A stretch of 64,000 nt of DNA from assembly GCA_035308965.1 (NCBI GenBank), contig DATGFN010000062.1, forward strand, positions 248,001 through 312,000. The letters run 5' to 3'. The position numbers and the translations under genes are program-made. Shown here piece by piece: positions 44,607 to 52,893 of this stretch. Numbering within the stretch: position 1 is the first letter of the stretch; each line of letters begins with the position of its first letter. The notes under the pieces are model-generated. The model was not told where the DNA came from, did no database searches, and saw nothing but the letters and a program-made list of their open reading frames with translations. The DNA comes from DASYXZ01 sp035308965 (lineage in GTDB: Bacteria; Acidobacteriota; Terriglobia; UBA7540).

Positions 44607-45194
44607 ATGAAAAAAACCGAAGCCGCAGGCGCGCCTGGCGCCAAAGTTGGAGTCCGCGAAAAGGCGCAGTTAATGTCAGGGTCTGAAATTGAGCGGACGT
44701 TGGTCCGCCTGGCCCACGAAATTGTGGAACGAAACAATGGGAATGAAGGATTGGTGTTCGTGGGGATCCGCCGCCGGGGAGTACCTCTCGCATCCCGGCT
44801 CGCCCAGAAGATTTCGGAAATCGAGAAGACCGCGACACCCGTCGGAATCCTCGACATTACTTTCTATCGCGACGACCTCTCGACGGTGGATCAGAAGCCG
44901 GTGGTCCAGCGGGCGAAGCTGCCATTCTCTGTGCAGGACAAGAATGTGATCATGGTGGATGATGTGCTCTACACCGGCAGAACCACGCGCGCAGCGCTGG
45001 ACGCGCTGGTGGAACAGGGACGGCCGCGGCGCGTCGAACTCTGCGTGCTCATCGATCGCGGCCACCGCGAACTTCCCATCCAAGCCAACTACATTGGCCG
45101 CGTCGTTCAGACCGCCGACAATGAAGTGATCGAAGTCCGCTTGCATGAAGTGGATGGAGAGGACAAAGTCATGCTCTGCGAGCGTGTTGAGTGA
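44607..45194 (+). CDS. pyrR: bifunctional pyr regulator / uracil phosphoribosyltransferase PyrR
   Basis: 195 aa. Phosphoribosyltransferase fold: LVFVGIRRRGVPLASRLA, DITFYRDDLS, and the PRPP loop NVIMVDDVLYTGRTTRAALDAL, followed by ELPIQANYIGRVVQT, all PyrR-typical. PyrR binds pyr mRNA leaders or makes UMP from uracil and PRPP. CCGGAGG directly precedes ATG 44607, and a TATAAT box (44585-44590) lies close upstream, implying a very short leader. No pyr biosynthetic genes are in view. The first 20 residues (KKTEAAGAPGAKV) extend beyond usual family starts. Confidence 0.9.
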   Translation: MKKTEAAGAPGAKVGVREKAQLMSGSEIERTLVRLAHEIVERNNGNEGLVFVGIRRRGVPLASRLAQKISEIEKTATPVGILDITFYRDDLSTVDQKPVVQRAKLPFSVQDKNVIMVDDVLYTGRTTRAALDALVEQGRPRRVELCVLIDRGHRELPIQANYIGRVVQTADNEVIEVRLHEVDGEDKVMLCERVE

Positions 45195-45210
45195 ATTGTT
45201 CACTCTCCAC

Positions 45211-45909
45211 TTACTTGAGTCCCAATTTAACAAGGACCTCAGGGGGGCAGCCGTTCCACTCCGTCAGCATCTGATTTCCCAGGTACGGCAGGTCTTTTAC
45301 GCCCATCTTGCTTGAGAAGAAACCACTCACCACGAGGTCGCGCATCTCGTTGAAGAATGCGACACCCGCCGAGTCTTCCGGCGCGGCTTCCTTTGGAAAG
45401 GCAATTCGATCGAGCATTTGTTTTTGTTGCTCTTTGGAGCAGTCGGCGAAATCGTGATGATGCTGCCGGTTGCATTCAAGGTCGAGCCAGGTCAGGCCGC
45501 CTCGAATTATGTCGAGAGTCCGCCCGCGCCGGAAATCCAGCCAGTCGTCGATGAATTCGGGCACTCCGGCATCGGTGGCGCTGCCGCTGCGGTCATCGTC
45601 GGGAATAATCCAATCGCTTAAGATGCGAACGGTCTGCCACTCGTGTTCATCCAGCGCTTTCCGTTTATATAACAATGCCGCCTGTTCAACCGCGGAGCCG
45701 TTTGTGGTTGTTGGCGGTGCGGCGTGAGCCGGCATCGTTGCCGCTGGCGAGAGGGACACCAGAGCCGCGGCTGGAACAGCCGTCATGGCTTTCAGCATGT
45801 CGCGCCGTTTGAGAGAGCCGCGGGCTTCGGCGTTCGGGCTTCGGGACTCGCTCCCTTGCGTCGAAGGCGGAGCCGCATTGGCAGGGTTTTGCTCTTTGAT
45901 TCTGCTCAT
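45211..45909 (-). CDS. gluconate 2-dehydrogenase subunit 3-like protein (Tat)
   Basis: 232 aa with a late twin-arginine-type signal (SLKRRDMLKAMTAVPAAALVSL, about residues 32-53) and the GluDH subunit 3 domain (RILSDWIIPDDDRSGSATDAGVPEFIDDWL... LTEWNGCPPEV). Small subunits of this type carry the folded GMC flavoprotein out through the Tat pathway and form part of the dehydrogenase. It lies 48 bases downstream of GMC copy 2 on the same strand, matching that pairing. Confidence 0.85.
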   Translation of the reverse strand: MSRIKEQNPANAAPPSTQGSESRSPNAEARGSLKRRDMLKAMTAVPAAALVSLSPAATMPAHAAPPTTTNGSAVEQAALLYKRKALDEHEWQTVRILSDWIIPDDDRSGSATDAGVPEFIDDWLDFRRGRTLDIIRGGLTWLDLECNRQHHHDFADCSKEQQKQMLDRIAFPKEAAPEDSAGVAFFNEMRDLVVSGFFSSKMGVKDLPYLGNQMLTEWNGCPPEVLVKLGLK

Positions 45910-45957
45910 AGTCACCTCACATCCCAATCACAAATCGTAAATCGCAAATCAGAAATG

Positions 45958-47661
45958 TCACACGTTCATCTTCTTCACCTGATCAGCAATATATTCCGAA
46001 GTGCGCCAGGCCAGCGCCATGATGCTAAGCGTCGGGTTTTTGTCCGCATTGCTGACGAAGGGCGCGCCATCGGTGGCAAACAGATTCTTACAATCCCACG
46101 CCTGGCAATTCGAGTTAAGTACAGACTTCCTGCGGTCGTCGCCCATTTGCGTGGTTCCCACTTCGTGAATAATCTCGCCGCCGCGGGAAATACCCCACTG
46201 GGTCTCCGCGCCCGAGGAATAGGTGACTTCGCCTCCCGCCGCCAGAATTATTTCCCGGAAAGTTTCCTGGCCGTGCTTGGCCTGCAGGATTTCGTCGTCA
46301 CTCCACTTGAAATGGAACTTGAGGACGGGAATGCCCCATTGGTCCACCACATTGGGGTCAATCTCGCAATAGCTGTCTTTGTTGGGAATCATTTCTCCGC
46401 GAACGGAGAAGCCCATGTGGGCGCCGTAGATCTTGCGGCAACCGCGCTTCAACTCCACGCCATAACCGCCGCCCAGAAATTTTTCCGTCCCATTCATCAC
46501 GCCGCCACCCGGCATGCCGCGCCCGCCGCCAAATTCAATGTGGTAGCCGCGCGCGAAAGGCAGTTCGTTTCTTAATTGTTTCTGATAATTCCACCACGGC
46601 ATGTAGAGGTGCATTCCGCCCACACCGTCTTCGTTATGGGGAGGCAGGTCGGTGAGGATGGGGAAAAAACCGCCCACGGCGGTGCCCACTGTATCCATCA
46701 GGTATTTCCCCACCAGGCCGCTCGAATTGGCGAGGCCGTTGGGGAACATTCTGCTTCGTGAGTTCAATAACAGCCGCGCCGTCTCGCAGGCGCTGGCGGC
46801 CAGCACCACAATTTTTCCACGCACTTGAACTTCTTTGCGGGTCTTCTTATCGATATAACTCACCCCGCTGGCCAACCCTTCTGAATTCACCAACACTTCG
46901 CGCACCATGGCATCGCAGCGGATCTCAAGATTCTTCGTTGCAAGAGCGGGCGGCAGCAAAACTGTGGGTGAAGAAAAATTCGAACCGGTGGCGCAGCTTC
47001 GTCCGCATTGCCCGCAGTAATGGCAGGCCGGCCGCCCATGATGCGGGCGGGTGATTATGGACAGGCGCGCGGGAATGCAGGGAATTCCAAGTTTCTCGCA
47101 AGCTTTTTGGATCAATAATTCATGGCAGCGCGGCGTTGGGGCGGGCAGAAACTTTCCGTCCGGAGTGTTTTCCTTGCCCTCATGGGTCCCGAAGACTCCG
47201 ATCAATTCTTCCGTCTTGTCGTAATAAGGAGCCAGATCGTCGTAAGTAATCGGCCAATCGAAGCCCTTGCCATCGCGGCTATATGGTTTGAAATCGTAAG
47301 GGCCCATGCGCAGGGAAATCCGCCCCCAGTGATTGGTGCGCCCGCCGAGCATTCGCGAACGCCACCACATCCAGTCATTGCCCTCGGCGCTGGTGTAGGG
47401 CTCGCCTTCCACCTGCCATCCACCCTCGGAGGCATCAAAGTATCCAAATGGTTTTTGTGGTGTGGAAGCTCCCCGGTGCGGAGCGTTGTAATTCCACTCC
47501 ATCATCTTGGATTCCTTGGCGGTGTCGTACCAGCTTCCCGCCTCCAGCATCAGGCACTTGGCGCCCGCCTTGGTCAGGACGTAGGCCGCCATCCCGCCGC
47601 CCGCCCCCGAGCCGACGATAATTACGTCATAGTTCTTGGATTGAGGAGAGGTTTGAGCCAT
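45958..47661 (-). CDS. GMC-family FAD oxidoreductase with 3Fe-4S-type Cys motif, copy 2
   Basis: 567 aa: IIVGSGAGGGMAAYVLTKAG, LGGRTNHWGR, and C-terminal HEVGTTQMGDDRRKSVLNSN... NLFATDGAPFVSNADKNPT. Cysteines at about 213, 216, 219 and 223 (CHYCGQCGRSC) repeat the C-x5-C-x3-C pattern of copy 1. With the downstream Tat subunit it should form an exported sugar/alcohol dehydrogenase. A cytochrome subunit is not adjacent. Start ATG 47661. Confidence 0.88.
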   Translation of the reverse strand: MAQTSPQSKNYDVIIVGSGAGGGMAAYVLTKAGAKCLMLEAGSWYDTAKESKMMEWNYNAPHRGASTPQKPFGYFDASEGGWQVEGEPYTSAEGNDWMWWRSRMLGGRTNHWGRISLRMGPYDFKPYSRDGKGFDWPITYDDLAPYYDKTEELIGVFGTHEGKENTPDGKFLPAPTPRCHELLIQKACEKLGIPCIPARLSIITRPHHGRPACHYCGQCGRSCATGSNFSSPTVLLPPALATKNLEIRCDAMVREVLVNSEGLASGVSYIDKKTRKEVQVRGKIVVLAASACETARLLLNSRSRMFPNGLANSSGLVGKYLMDTVGTAVGGFFPILTDLPPHNEDGVGGMHLYMPWWNYQKQLRNELPFARGYHIEFGGGRGMPGGGVMNGTEKFLGGGYGVELKRGCRKIYGAHMGFSVRGEMIPNKDSYCEIDPNVVDQWGIPVLKFHFKWSDDEILQAKHGQETFREIILAAGGEVTYSSGAETQWGISRGGEIIHEVGTTQMGDDRRKSVLNSNCQAWDCKNLFATDGAPFVSNADKNPTLSIMALAWRTSEYIADQVKKMNV

Positions 47662-48015
47662 GGGAATGAAATCCTTGGTTTAAATTTCAATCGCAGCGAG
47701 TGGAAGTCTACCACAAAAAGCGAGGTCCAATGCGCGTCCCGGATTACGTGGACCTTAGCTCTACATAACCGCCGAAAACAACAACACCTGGTGATGAATA
47801 ATTCAACAGATCGTTCGTTCGCGTCAATGCCAATGCTTTCTGGAAGTTCCCGCCGTGGGACCTTTTCCGCAATTTTTTGCTGTAGTGATTTTCAGCAACG
47901 AAAGGTTTAAGCCTCAGCGACCTTCTTTTGCACGGAAACGATCCTGACCGCTCTATCTCTAAGTTAGTCAACAAAATGCCTTCACTGTTATCTCCTTTTG
48001 AATATAGTCCGCGGC
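47662..48015. other. intergenic region upstream of the sigma-54 promoter
   Basis: About 350 bases without a supported gene, less GC-rich than its surroundings. It should contain the upstream activator sites of the sigma-54 promoter, but no clear dyad was recognised by eye. Confidence 0.4.
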
Positions 48016-48032
48016 CTGGCAGCCCGCTTGCA
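48016..48032 (+). promoter_or_regulatory. sigma-54 promoter (-24/-12)
   Basis: CTGGCAGCCCGCTTGCA: TGGCA and TTGCA with the invariant GG (48018-48019) and GC (48030-48031) separated by 10 bases, as sigma-54 requires. It lies 46 bases before ATG 48078. The same gene cluster encodes an NtrC-type activator, supporting the call. Confidence 0.85.
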
Positions 48033-48077
48033 TTAGTAGGAGATGGATGCGGGCACGAACCCGCGAGGAGGTAGCAC

Positions 48078-48752
48078 ATGACGGTAATCCTGGTAATTCT
48101 CACCTTCGCGATCTTCCTGACCATCGACTATTTCCGCAATCGGAAACCCGCAGAGCAACCAGTTCCGGCGCTCGCGTTCAAGCCCAGCACGGAGCTTTCA
48201 CGGACTATGCCGCCTTTGGTCGCGGGATTCCAACTTCCCGCTGTCCTCCGCTACCATCCCGGGCACACGTGGGCGCTTGGCGAGAGCCCAACTTTGGTTC
48301 GGGTGGGCATGGACGACTTCGCGGCTCGCTTTGTGGGAAAAGTTGAAAGCATCGAATTGCCCAAGCAGGGACAGTGGATCCGCCAAGGCCAGAAAATCAT
48401 GACCGTGTTCGAGGACGGCAAAAGGGCCTCACTGGTTTCTCCGATCGAGGGTGAAGTTGCCGGAGTTAACCAAGCCATCGTGAAAGATCCCGCACTGGCC
48501 ACTCGCGACCCATACGGGGAAGGCTGGTTGCTCACTGTACATTCTCCGGATGCCAAGACCAGTTTTCGCAATCTGCTGGGCGGCAGCTTGGCGCGCCGCT
48601 GGATGGAAGATGCAGCCAGCCGCTTGATGATCAGGCTTCCAGCCCTGGCGGGAGCAGTGGCGCAGGACGGAGGTGTGGCGGTGGCGGACACAAGCACTCA
48701 TCTGTCCGAAGAGAGTTGGAATGAGCTGGCCCACGAATTCTTCCTGACCTAG
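48078..48752 (+). CDS. membrane-anchored glycine cleavage H-like protein
   Basis: 224 aa: an N-terminal transmembrane anchor (about 2-18, VILVILTFAIFLTIDYF), then a GcvH-like hybrid barrel (about 58-150): YHPGHTWALGESPTLVRVGMDDFAARFVGKV, IELPKQGQWIRQGQKI, and SLVSPIEGEVAGVN. In GcvH the lipoyl-lysine lies before the last block; here FEDGKRASLVSP offers a Lys one residue nearer the Pro, so lipoylation is uncertain. GAGGAGGT lies just upstream of the ATG. First gene after the sigma-54 promoter. Similar H-like proteins occur beside Fe-S/NrfD membrane complexes; role unknown. Confidence 0.75.
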   Translation: MTVILVILTFAIFLTIDYFRNRKPAEQPVPALAFKPSTELSRTMPPLVAGFQLPAVLRYHPGHTWALGESPTLVRVGMDDFAARFVGKVESIELPKQGQWIRQGQKIMTVFEDGKRASLVSPIEGEVAGVNQAIVKDPALATRDPYGEGWLLTVHSPDAKTSFRNLLGGSLARRWMEDAASRLMIRLPALAGAVAQDGGVAVADTSTHLSEESWNELAHEFFLT

Positions 48753-48802
48753 GTTCACGCTTGAATGAGGCAATCCGCAGGAAGTGTGATTCGCATCGTC
48801 AC

Positions 48803-48833
48803 AGCGCCAAGCTCCACCATGAAGCTTGGCGCT
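48803..48833. terminator. 11-bp perfect palindromic stem-loop
   Basis: AGCGCCAAGCT and AGCTTGGCGCT pair perfectly around the 9-base loop CCACCATGA, 50 bases after the H-like gene stop. Only a weak T stretch follows (GCTATTTCC). It could reduce read-through into the downstream genes, or protect the 3' end of the first cistron. Confidence 0.5.
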
Positions 48834-49053
48834 GCTATTTCCTTCGGGTCCGACTTGACTCCGAGGGACAGCCTGAATGGACGCGTCAACCCTATGAACG
48901 ACACCGGACCCCTTTCCAACCTGGTGACTCCTGTCACGAACCCAGGTGATGAGTATCACGGTCATTTCAGGCGGAAAGTCCGATCCTGATAGCGGAAGGA
49001 TCTGGTGCAGAAAAACGCAACAGTGGGATTCATCGCACCAGGCGAGGGCTCTC

Positions 49054-49275
49054 ATGACGATTCAACGTAAGGTCATCACTCAACCCCCCCGGCGGACTTT
49101 TTCCAAGATCTTCAATTTTGATATGGGGCGCCACGAGCACTTCGGGGGCAGTTGGCGAGATCCTGTTCCTGCCCTCAGCGAAGGGGGAAGGCCGGAGACG
49201 CTGGTGGCTCCGGGCAGAATGTCCGCCGCGGCCACGGGAACCAAGGGGGAATATCAGGAGGAGCGCCATGAGTAA
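49054..49275 (+). CDS. possible small protein (73 aa) upstream of the ferredoxin gene
   Basis: ATG 49054 follows GCGAGGG at 6 bases. The frame reads MTIQRKVITQPPRRTFSKIF, then NFDMGRHEHFGG and a hydrophilic tail ending EYQEERHE, with codon use similar to neighbouring genes, and overlaps the next start by 8 bases. No family recognised. The overlap would give translational coupling to the 4Fe-4S subunit, but the region might instead be a long untranslated leader. Confidence 0.42.
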   Translation: MTIQRKVITQPPRRTFSKIFNFDMGRHEHFGGSWRDPVPALSEGGRPETLVAPGRMSAAATGTKGEYQEERHE

Positions 49276-50032
49276 AGCTATCCTCTATGATGCGACCCTT
49301 TGTGTGGGCTGCAGATTATGCGAGAAGGCATGCGCGGAGCGGAACAAACTGCCCTATGACGACGTCATCGCCAGCCGTGAGCAGCTGTCGGCGTCCAAGT
49401 TGACCACCGTTGTCACACGCGGCGACAAGTTTATGCGCCGTTTATGCATGAATTGCGCCGAGCCCACTTGCGTCTCGGTCTGCCTGGTAGGAGCGTTCAA
49501 AAAGAACGCCGCCGGCCCCGTGGTCTACGACCAGACGCGCTGCATCGGCTGCCGATATTGCATGTTGGCTTGTCCGTTTCAGGTACCCGCTTACCAATGG
49601 GATAAGCAGTTTCCCATCGTGCAGAAGTGCGACATGTGCGGCGACCGCGTGGCGGCCGGCCGCATGACGGCTTGCGCCGAGGCTTGCCCCACGGGAGCCA
49701 CCATCTTCGGCGATCGAGACGCACTGATCGCCGAGGCGCGTAAGCGCATCAGCGAGAAGCCGGATCAGTATGTGAACCATATCTTTGGCGAATCCGAAGT
49801 TGGTGGGACTTCGGTTCTGCTTCTCTCCAGCGTCCCCTTCTCCCAGTTCGGATACCGCAGCGACCTCACGAATGAGCCCGTGCCCATGCTTACCTGGCGG
49901 GTTCTTGAGCACGTTCCGGACATCGCGACGATGGGCGGAGTCCTACTGAGCGGTGTTTGGTGGATCACTCACCGCCGGCAGGAAGTTGAGGCGGCGGAAG
50001 GCGGCAATGGGACCAAGGAGACGAAATCATGA
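49268..50032 (+). CDS. 4Fe-4S dicluster ferredoxin subunit (HybA/DmsB-like)
   Basis: 254 aa electron-transfer subunit with four Cys clusters: CVGCRLCEKAC, CMNCAEPTCVSVC, CIGCRYCMLAC and CDMCGD...CAEAC, enough for four 4Fe-4S centres. A hydrophobic segment near the C-terminus (IATMGGVLLSGVWWI) may dock it to the membrane. No Tat signal is seen, so it probably faces the cytoplasm or rides on a partner. AGGAGGAG precedes ATG 49268. Its stop overlaps the NrfD start (ATGA), so the two are one complex. No molybdopterin or hydrogenase catalytic subunit is adjacent. Confidence 0.92.
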   Translation: MSKAILYDATLCVGCRLCEKACAERNKLPYDDVIASREQLSASKLTTVVTRGDKFMRRLCMNCAEPTCVSVCLVGAFKKNAAGPVVYDQTRCIGCRYCMLACPFQVPAYQWDKQFPIVQKCDMCGDRVAAGRMTACAEACPTGATIFGDRDALIAEARKRISEKPDQYVNHIFGESEVGGTSVLLLSSVPFSQFGYRSDLTNEPVPMLTWRVLEHVPDIATMGGVLLSGVWWITHRRQEVEAAEGGNGTKETKS

Positions 50033-51228
50033 ATCTCGCCGCCACACTCAGGAGACAGTTGACGTTTTGGAAGGCGCTCTTCTATTTCATCATGGCCGGA
50101 GGCCTTGCGGCGCTGTATGTCCGAGTTGTATACGGCCTGGGTGCAGCCACCAATCAGACCGACGCCTTCCCGTGGGGGCTGTGGAAAGGTTTCAACGTGC
50201 TCGCCGGAATTGCCCTTGGCGCCGGAGGATTCACATTGGCGGCCACGGTGCACATATTTAATGTGGAGAAGTATAAACCCGTCCTCCGCCCGGCGATTCT
50301 GACCGCTTTTCTCGGCTATTTGGTGATGATCATCGGTCTGACCATCGACATCGGCCAGCCTCTTCGCATCTGGCACCCTATTTTCATGTGGAATCCACAT
50401 TCGGTGCTCTTTGAGGTGTGCTGGTGCGTAATGCTTTACCTCACCGTACTCATGCTCGAACTGGCTCCGGCGGTGTGCGAACGCCTGGGGTGGCGCGCTT
50501 CACTCCGTGTCCTCCGGACCATCTCCGTTCCGGTGGTTCTGTTCGGCGTGGTCCTTTCCACTCTGCACCAATCTTCGCTCGGCACCATCTTCCTGATCGT
50601 TCCCTACAAGCTCTACCCGCTATGGTACACACCGCTCTTGCCGGTTTTCTTCTTTGTTTCGGCGGCGTGCTCCGGATTTGCAGTGGTCATGTTCGCCTCC
50701 TGGCATAGCGCCAAAGCCTTTCACCGCCAACTGCCACTGCCACTTTTGGAAAGCATGGGAAGCGTGCTGGCTGTGCTACTCACTTTCTACCTGGCGATGA
50801 GGTTCTGGGACTTGCACCAGCGCGGCATGCTGCATTTATTGTTGGTCAATCGGACTGAAACGTGGCTTTTCCTTCTGGAAATCGGACTGATGCTGGCGCC
50901 GGCGGCGCTGCTTTTCCATCGCCGCGTTCGCAACAATCCCACCGCGCTTTACGTCTGCTCGGCGATGGTGATTCTGGGCATGGTGGCAAACCGGCTGAAC
51001 GTCAGCCTGACGGGGATCGAAGCAGCATCCAGCACGCATTACTTCCCGAAATGGAGCGAGTGGATGGTCACATTCAGCCTTATTGCGGGTGCGTTCGCGT
51101 TGTTTCGGTTGGCGGCAAAGCACCTGCCCATTTTCCCCGAGGCGCAGGTGCCCAGCTCGGCGATTTTAACCGAAAGCTCCCTGCCACCGGCTCCACAGGC
51201 CGAATTGGCATTTTCCCGAAGGGCGTGA
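50029..51228 (+). CDS. NrfD/HmcC-type quinone-interacting membrane subunit
   Basis: 399 aa, about ten membrane helices (for example FYFIMAGGLAALYVRVVYG, VLAGIALGAGGFTLAATVHIF, VVLFGVVLSTLHQSSLGTIFLI). The NrfD/PsrC family exchanges electrons with menaquinone in the membrane and pairs with four-cluster ferredoxins, as here. LHQSSLG is a conserved family block. The genome's menaquinone pathway fits. The electron donor or acceptor is not visible; it might be reached through the H-like protein or genes elsewhere. Confidence 0.92.
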   Translation: MNLAATLRRQLTFWKALFYFIMAGGLAALYVRVVYGLGAATNQTDAFPWGLWKGFNVLAGIALGAGGFTLAATVHIFNVEKYKPVLRPAILTAFLGYLVMIIGLTIDIGQPLRIWHPIFMWNPHSVLFEVCWCVMLYLTVLMLELAPAVCERLGWRASLRVLRTISVPVVLFGVVLSTLHQSSLGTIFLIVPYKLYPLWYTPLLPVFFFVSAACSGFAVVMFASWHSAKAFHRQLPLPLLESMGSVLAVLLTFYLAMRFWDLHQRGMLHLLLVNRTETWLFLLEIGLMLAPAALLFHRRVRNNPTALYVCSAMVILGMVANRLNVSLTGIEAASSTHYFPKWSEWMVTFSLIAGAFALFRLAAKHLPIFPEAQVPSSAILTESSLPPAPQAELAFSRRA

Positions 51229-51231
51229 TCT

Positions 51232-52893
51232 ATGGACCGCCAAGCGGCATGGTACTCGAGATTGCATCTTGGCCTGGCAGCCAAGCTGGCAGCGTACTTG
51301 GTGGTTAGCACAGTGGTTCTGTTTACAGTTTTCGGGTATCTCAATTTGCGTTTGCAGCGCCACCAATCGGAACAAACGGTGCTGCAAAGCGTCGACCGCA
51401 TCGGCGATCTCATTCAGCGCAGCACGCGCTACCAAATGTTGCGCAACGATCGCGAGGCCCTCTATGAAGTCATCCACACCATTGGCAGTGAGCAGGGCAT
51501 CCGTCGCATTCGAATTTTCAATGAAGAGGGACGCATCAGCTACTCCACCGACCCGGGCGAAGTGAACAAGCTCCTGGATAAGCGCGCCGAAGCCTGTTAT
51601 GGCTGCCATGCGCAATCCCAGCCGCTGGCTCGGCTTAACCGGCCCGACCGGGCCCGGATCTTCGCGGACGCCCAAGGGCATCGCGTTCTCGGGTCCATCC
51701 GCCCGATTGAGAATGACATAACCTGCTCCACCGCCGGTTGCCATGCTCATCCGCCCGGCCGGCGGATTCTGGGAGTGATTGACACTGACCTTTCGCTCGA
51801 TACCGTGGACGCCCAACTCGCGCAAGACCAGGCGCAGCTTGTTTACTTCACCGGTGGCGCCGTGGTGCTGGTCTCGCTGGTGAGCGTCGCCTTCATCTGG
51901 CTGGTGGTGCACAAACCCATTCAGGAACTAACCACAGGGATTCAGCAGGTGGCGCAGGGAGACCTCAGCCACTCCATCGCCGTGCATTCGCGCGACGAGC
52001 TGGGCGTTCTGGCCGATTCGTTCAACAGGATGACCGGCGAACTTTCCGATGCGCACTTGCAATTGACCGGTTTGAACAAGACTCTCGAGGCTCGCGTGGC
52101 GCAAAAGACGCAGGAACTGAACCGTGCTCACGATCACATGCTGCGCGCGGAAAAAATGGCTTCCATCGGCAAGCTGGCAGCGGTGGTGGCGCATGAAATC
52201 AACAACCCGCTGGCGGGAATCCTGACCTACGCCAAGCTGCTCAAGAAATGGTTCACGCGCGACAGTGCCAAGTCGCGCATGGAAATTCTGAACTCGTTGG
52301 ACCTGATTGAGTCGGAAAGCCGCCGCTGCGGCGACATCGTGAAGAACATGCTTACCTTTGCCCGGGCCACGCCCATGAATTTTGAAGCCACCGACCTCTG
52401 CCAGATTGTCGACCGGTGCGTGCGCCTGGTGCAACACCGGATCGAGCTCGGCAACATCCAGTTGAAAGTGGAAATGGGGCGCGATCTTCCCGCCGTGCAC
52501 TGCGACCCGGCGCAGATCGAGCAAGTGCTTCTGGCCCTGGTAATGAACGCCATTGACGCCATGCCCTCCGGCGGCAATCTCGCCGTGCGCGCGCGGCACC
52601 TGCCTGATGCCTCTCAAGTGCAAGTGGAGGTGAGCGACGATGGCGCGGGGATTGCGGCGGAGCTCCTACCCCAGCTCTTCGAACCGTTCTTCACCACCAA
52701 GGATCGTGGGCACAGCGTGGGTCTTGGACTGGCCATCAGCCGCAACATTATTGAACGGCATCAGGGGCGAATTGAAGTTACCTCGGAGCCGAAACGCGGA
52801 GCTAAATTCACCATCACGCTTCCGGTGCACGCCGCCCCACCCCTGGGCACGGCTGTCACGGACGCATTGCAGGAACGAGGTCAACCAACGTGA
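51232..52893 (+). CDS. sensor histidine kinase with c-heme-like sensor domain
   Basis: 553 aa: TM1 about 16-38, extracytoplasmic sensor about 40-200, TM2 about 203-226, HAMP about 227-280, coiled coil, HisKA with H321 (VVAHEINNPLAG), and a HATPase domain (MNAIDAMPSGG, VSDDGAGI, GHSVGLGLAISRNI). The sensor contains CYGCH (C122-H126), a c-type heme motif, and CSTAGCH (C165-H171, Cx4CH), a variant. It probably senses redox state or a gas via heme. Starts 3 bases after the NrfD stop; its stop overlaps the regulator start. Confidence 0.9.
   Translation: MDRQAAWYSRLHLGLAAKLAAYLVVSTVVLFTVFGYLNLRLQRHQSEQTVLQSVDRIGDLIQRSTRYQMLRNDREALYEVIHTIGSEQGIRRIRIFNEEGRISYSTDPGEVNKLLDKRAEACYGCHAQSQPLARLNRPDRARIFADAQGHRVLGSIRPIENDITCSTAGCHAHPPGRRILGVIDTDLSLDTVDAQLAQDQAQLVYFTGGAVVLVSLVSVAFIWLVVHKPIQELTTGIQQVAQGDLSHSIAVHSRDELGVLADSFNRMTGELSDAHLQLTGLNKTLEARVAQKTQELNRAHDHMLRAEKMASIGKLAAVVAHEINNPLAGILTYAKLLKKWFTRDSAKSRMEILNSLDLIESESRRCGDIVKNMLTFARATPMNFEATDLCQIVDRCVRLVQHRIELGNIQLKVEMGRDLPAVHCDPAQIEQVLLALVMNAIDAMPSGGNLAVRARHLPDASQVQVEVSDDGAGIAAELLPQLFEPFFTTKDRGHSVGLGLAISRNIIERHQGRIEVTSEPKRGAKFTITLPVHAAPPLGTAVTDALQERGQPT

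Noticed and set aside
49150..49172. TTGGCG...GTTCC resembling a second sigma-54 promoter before the ferredoxin gene
   Set aside because: GG and GC are not 10 bases apart; TGGTGCAGAAAAACGCA at about 49000 is also off by one base.
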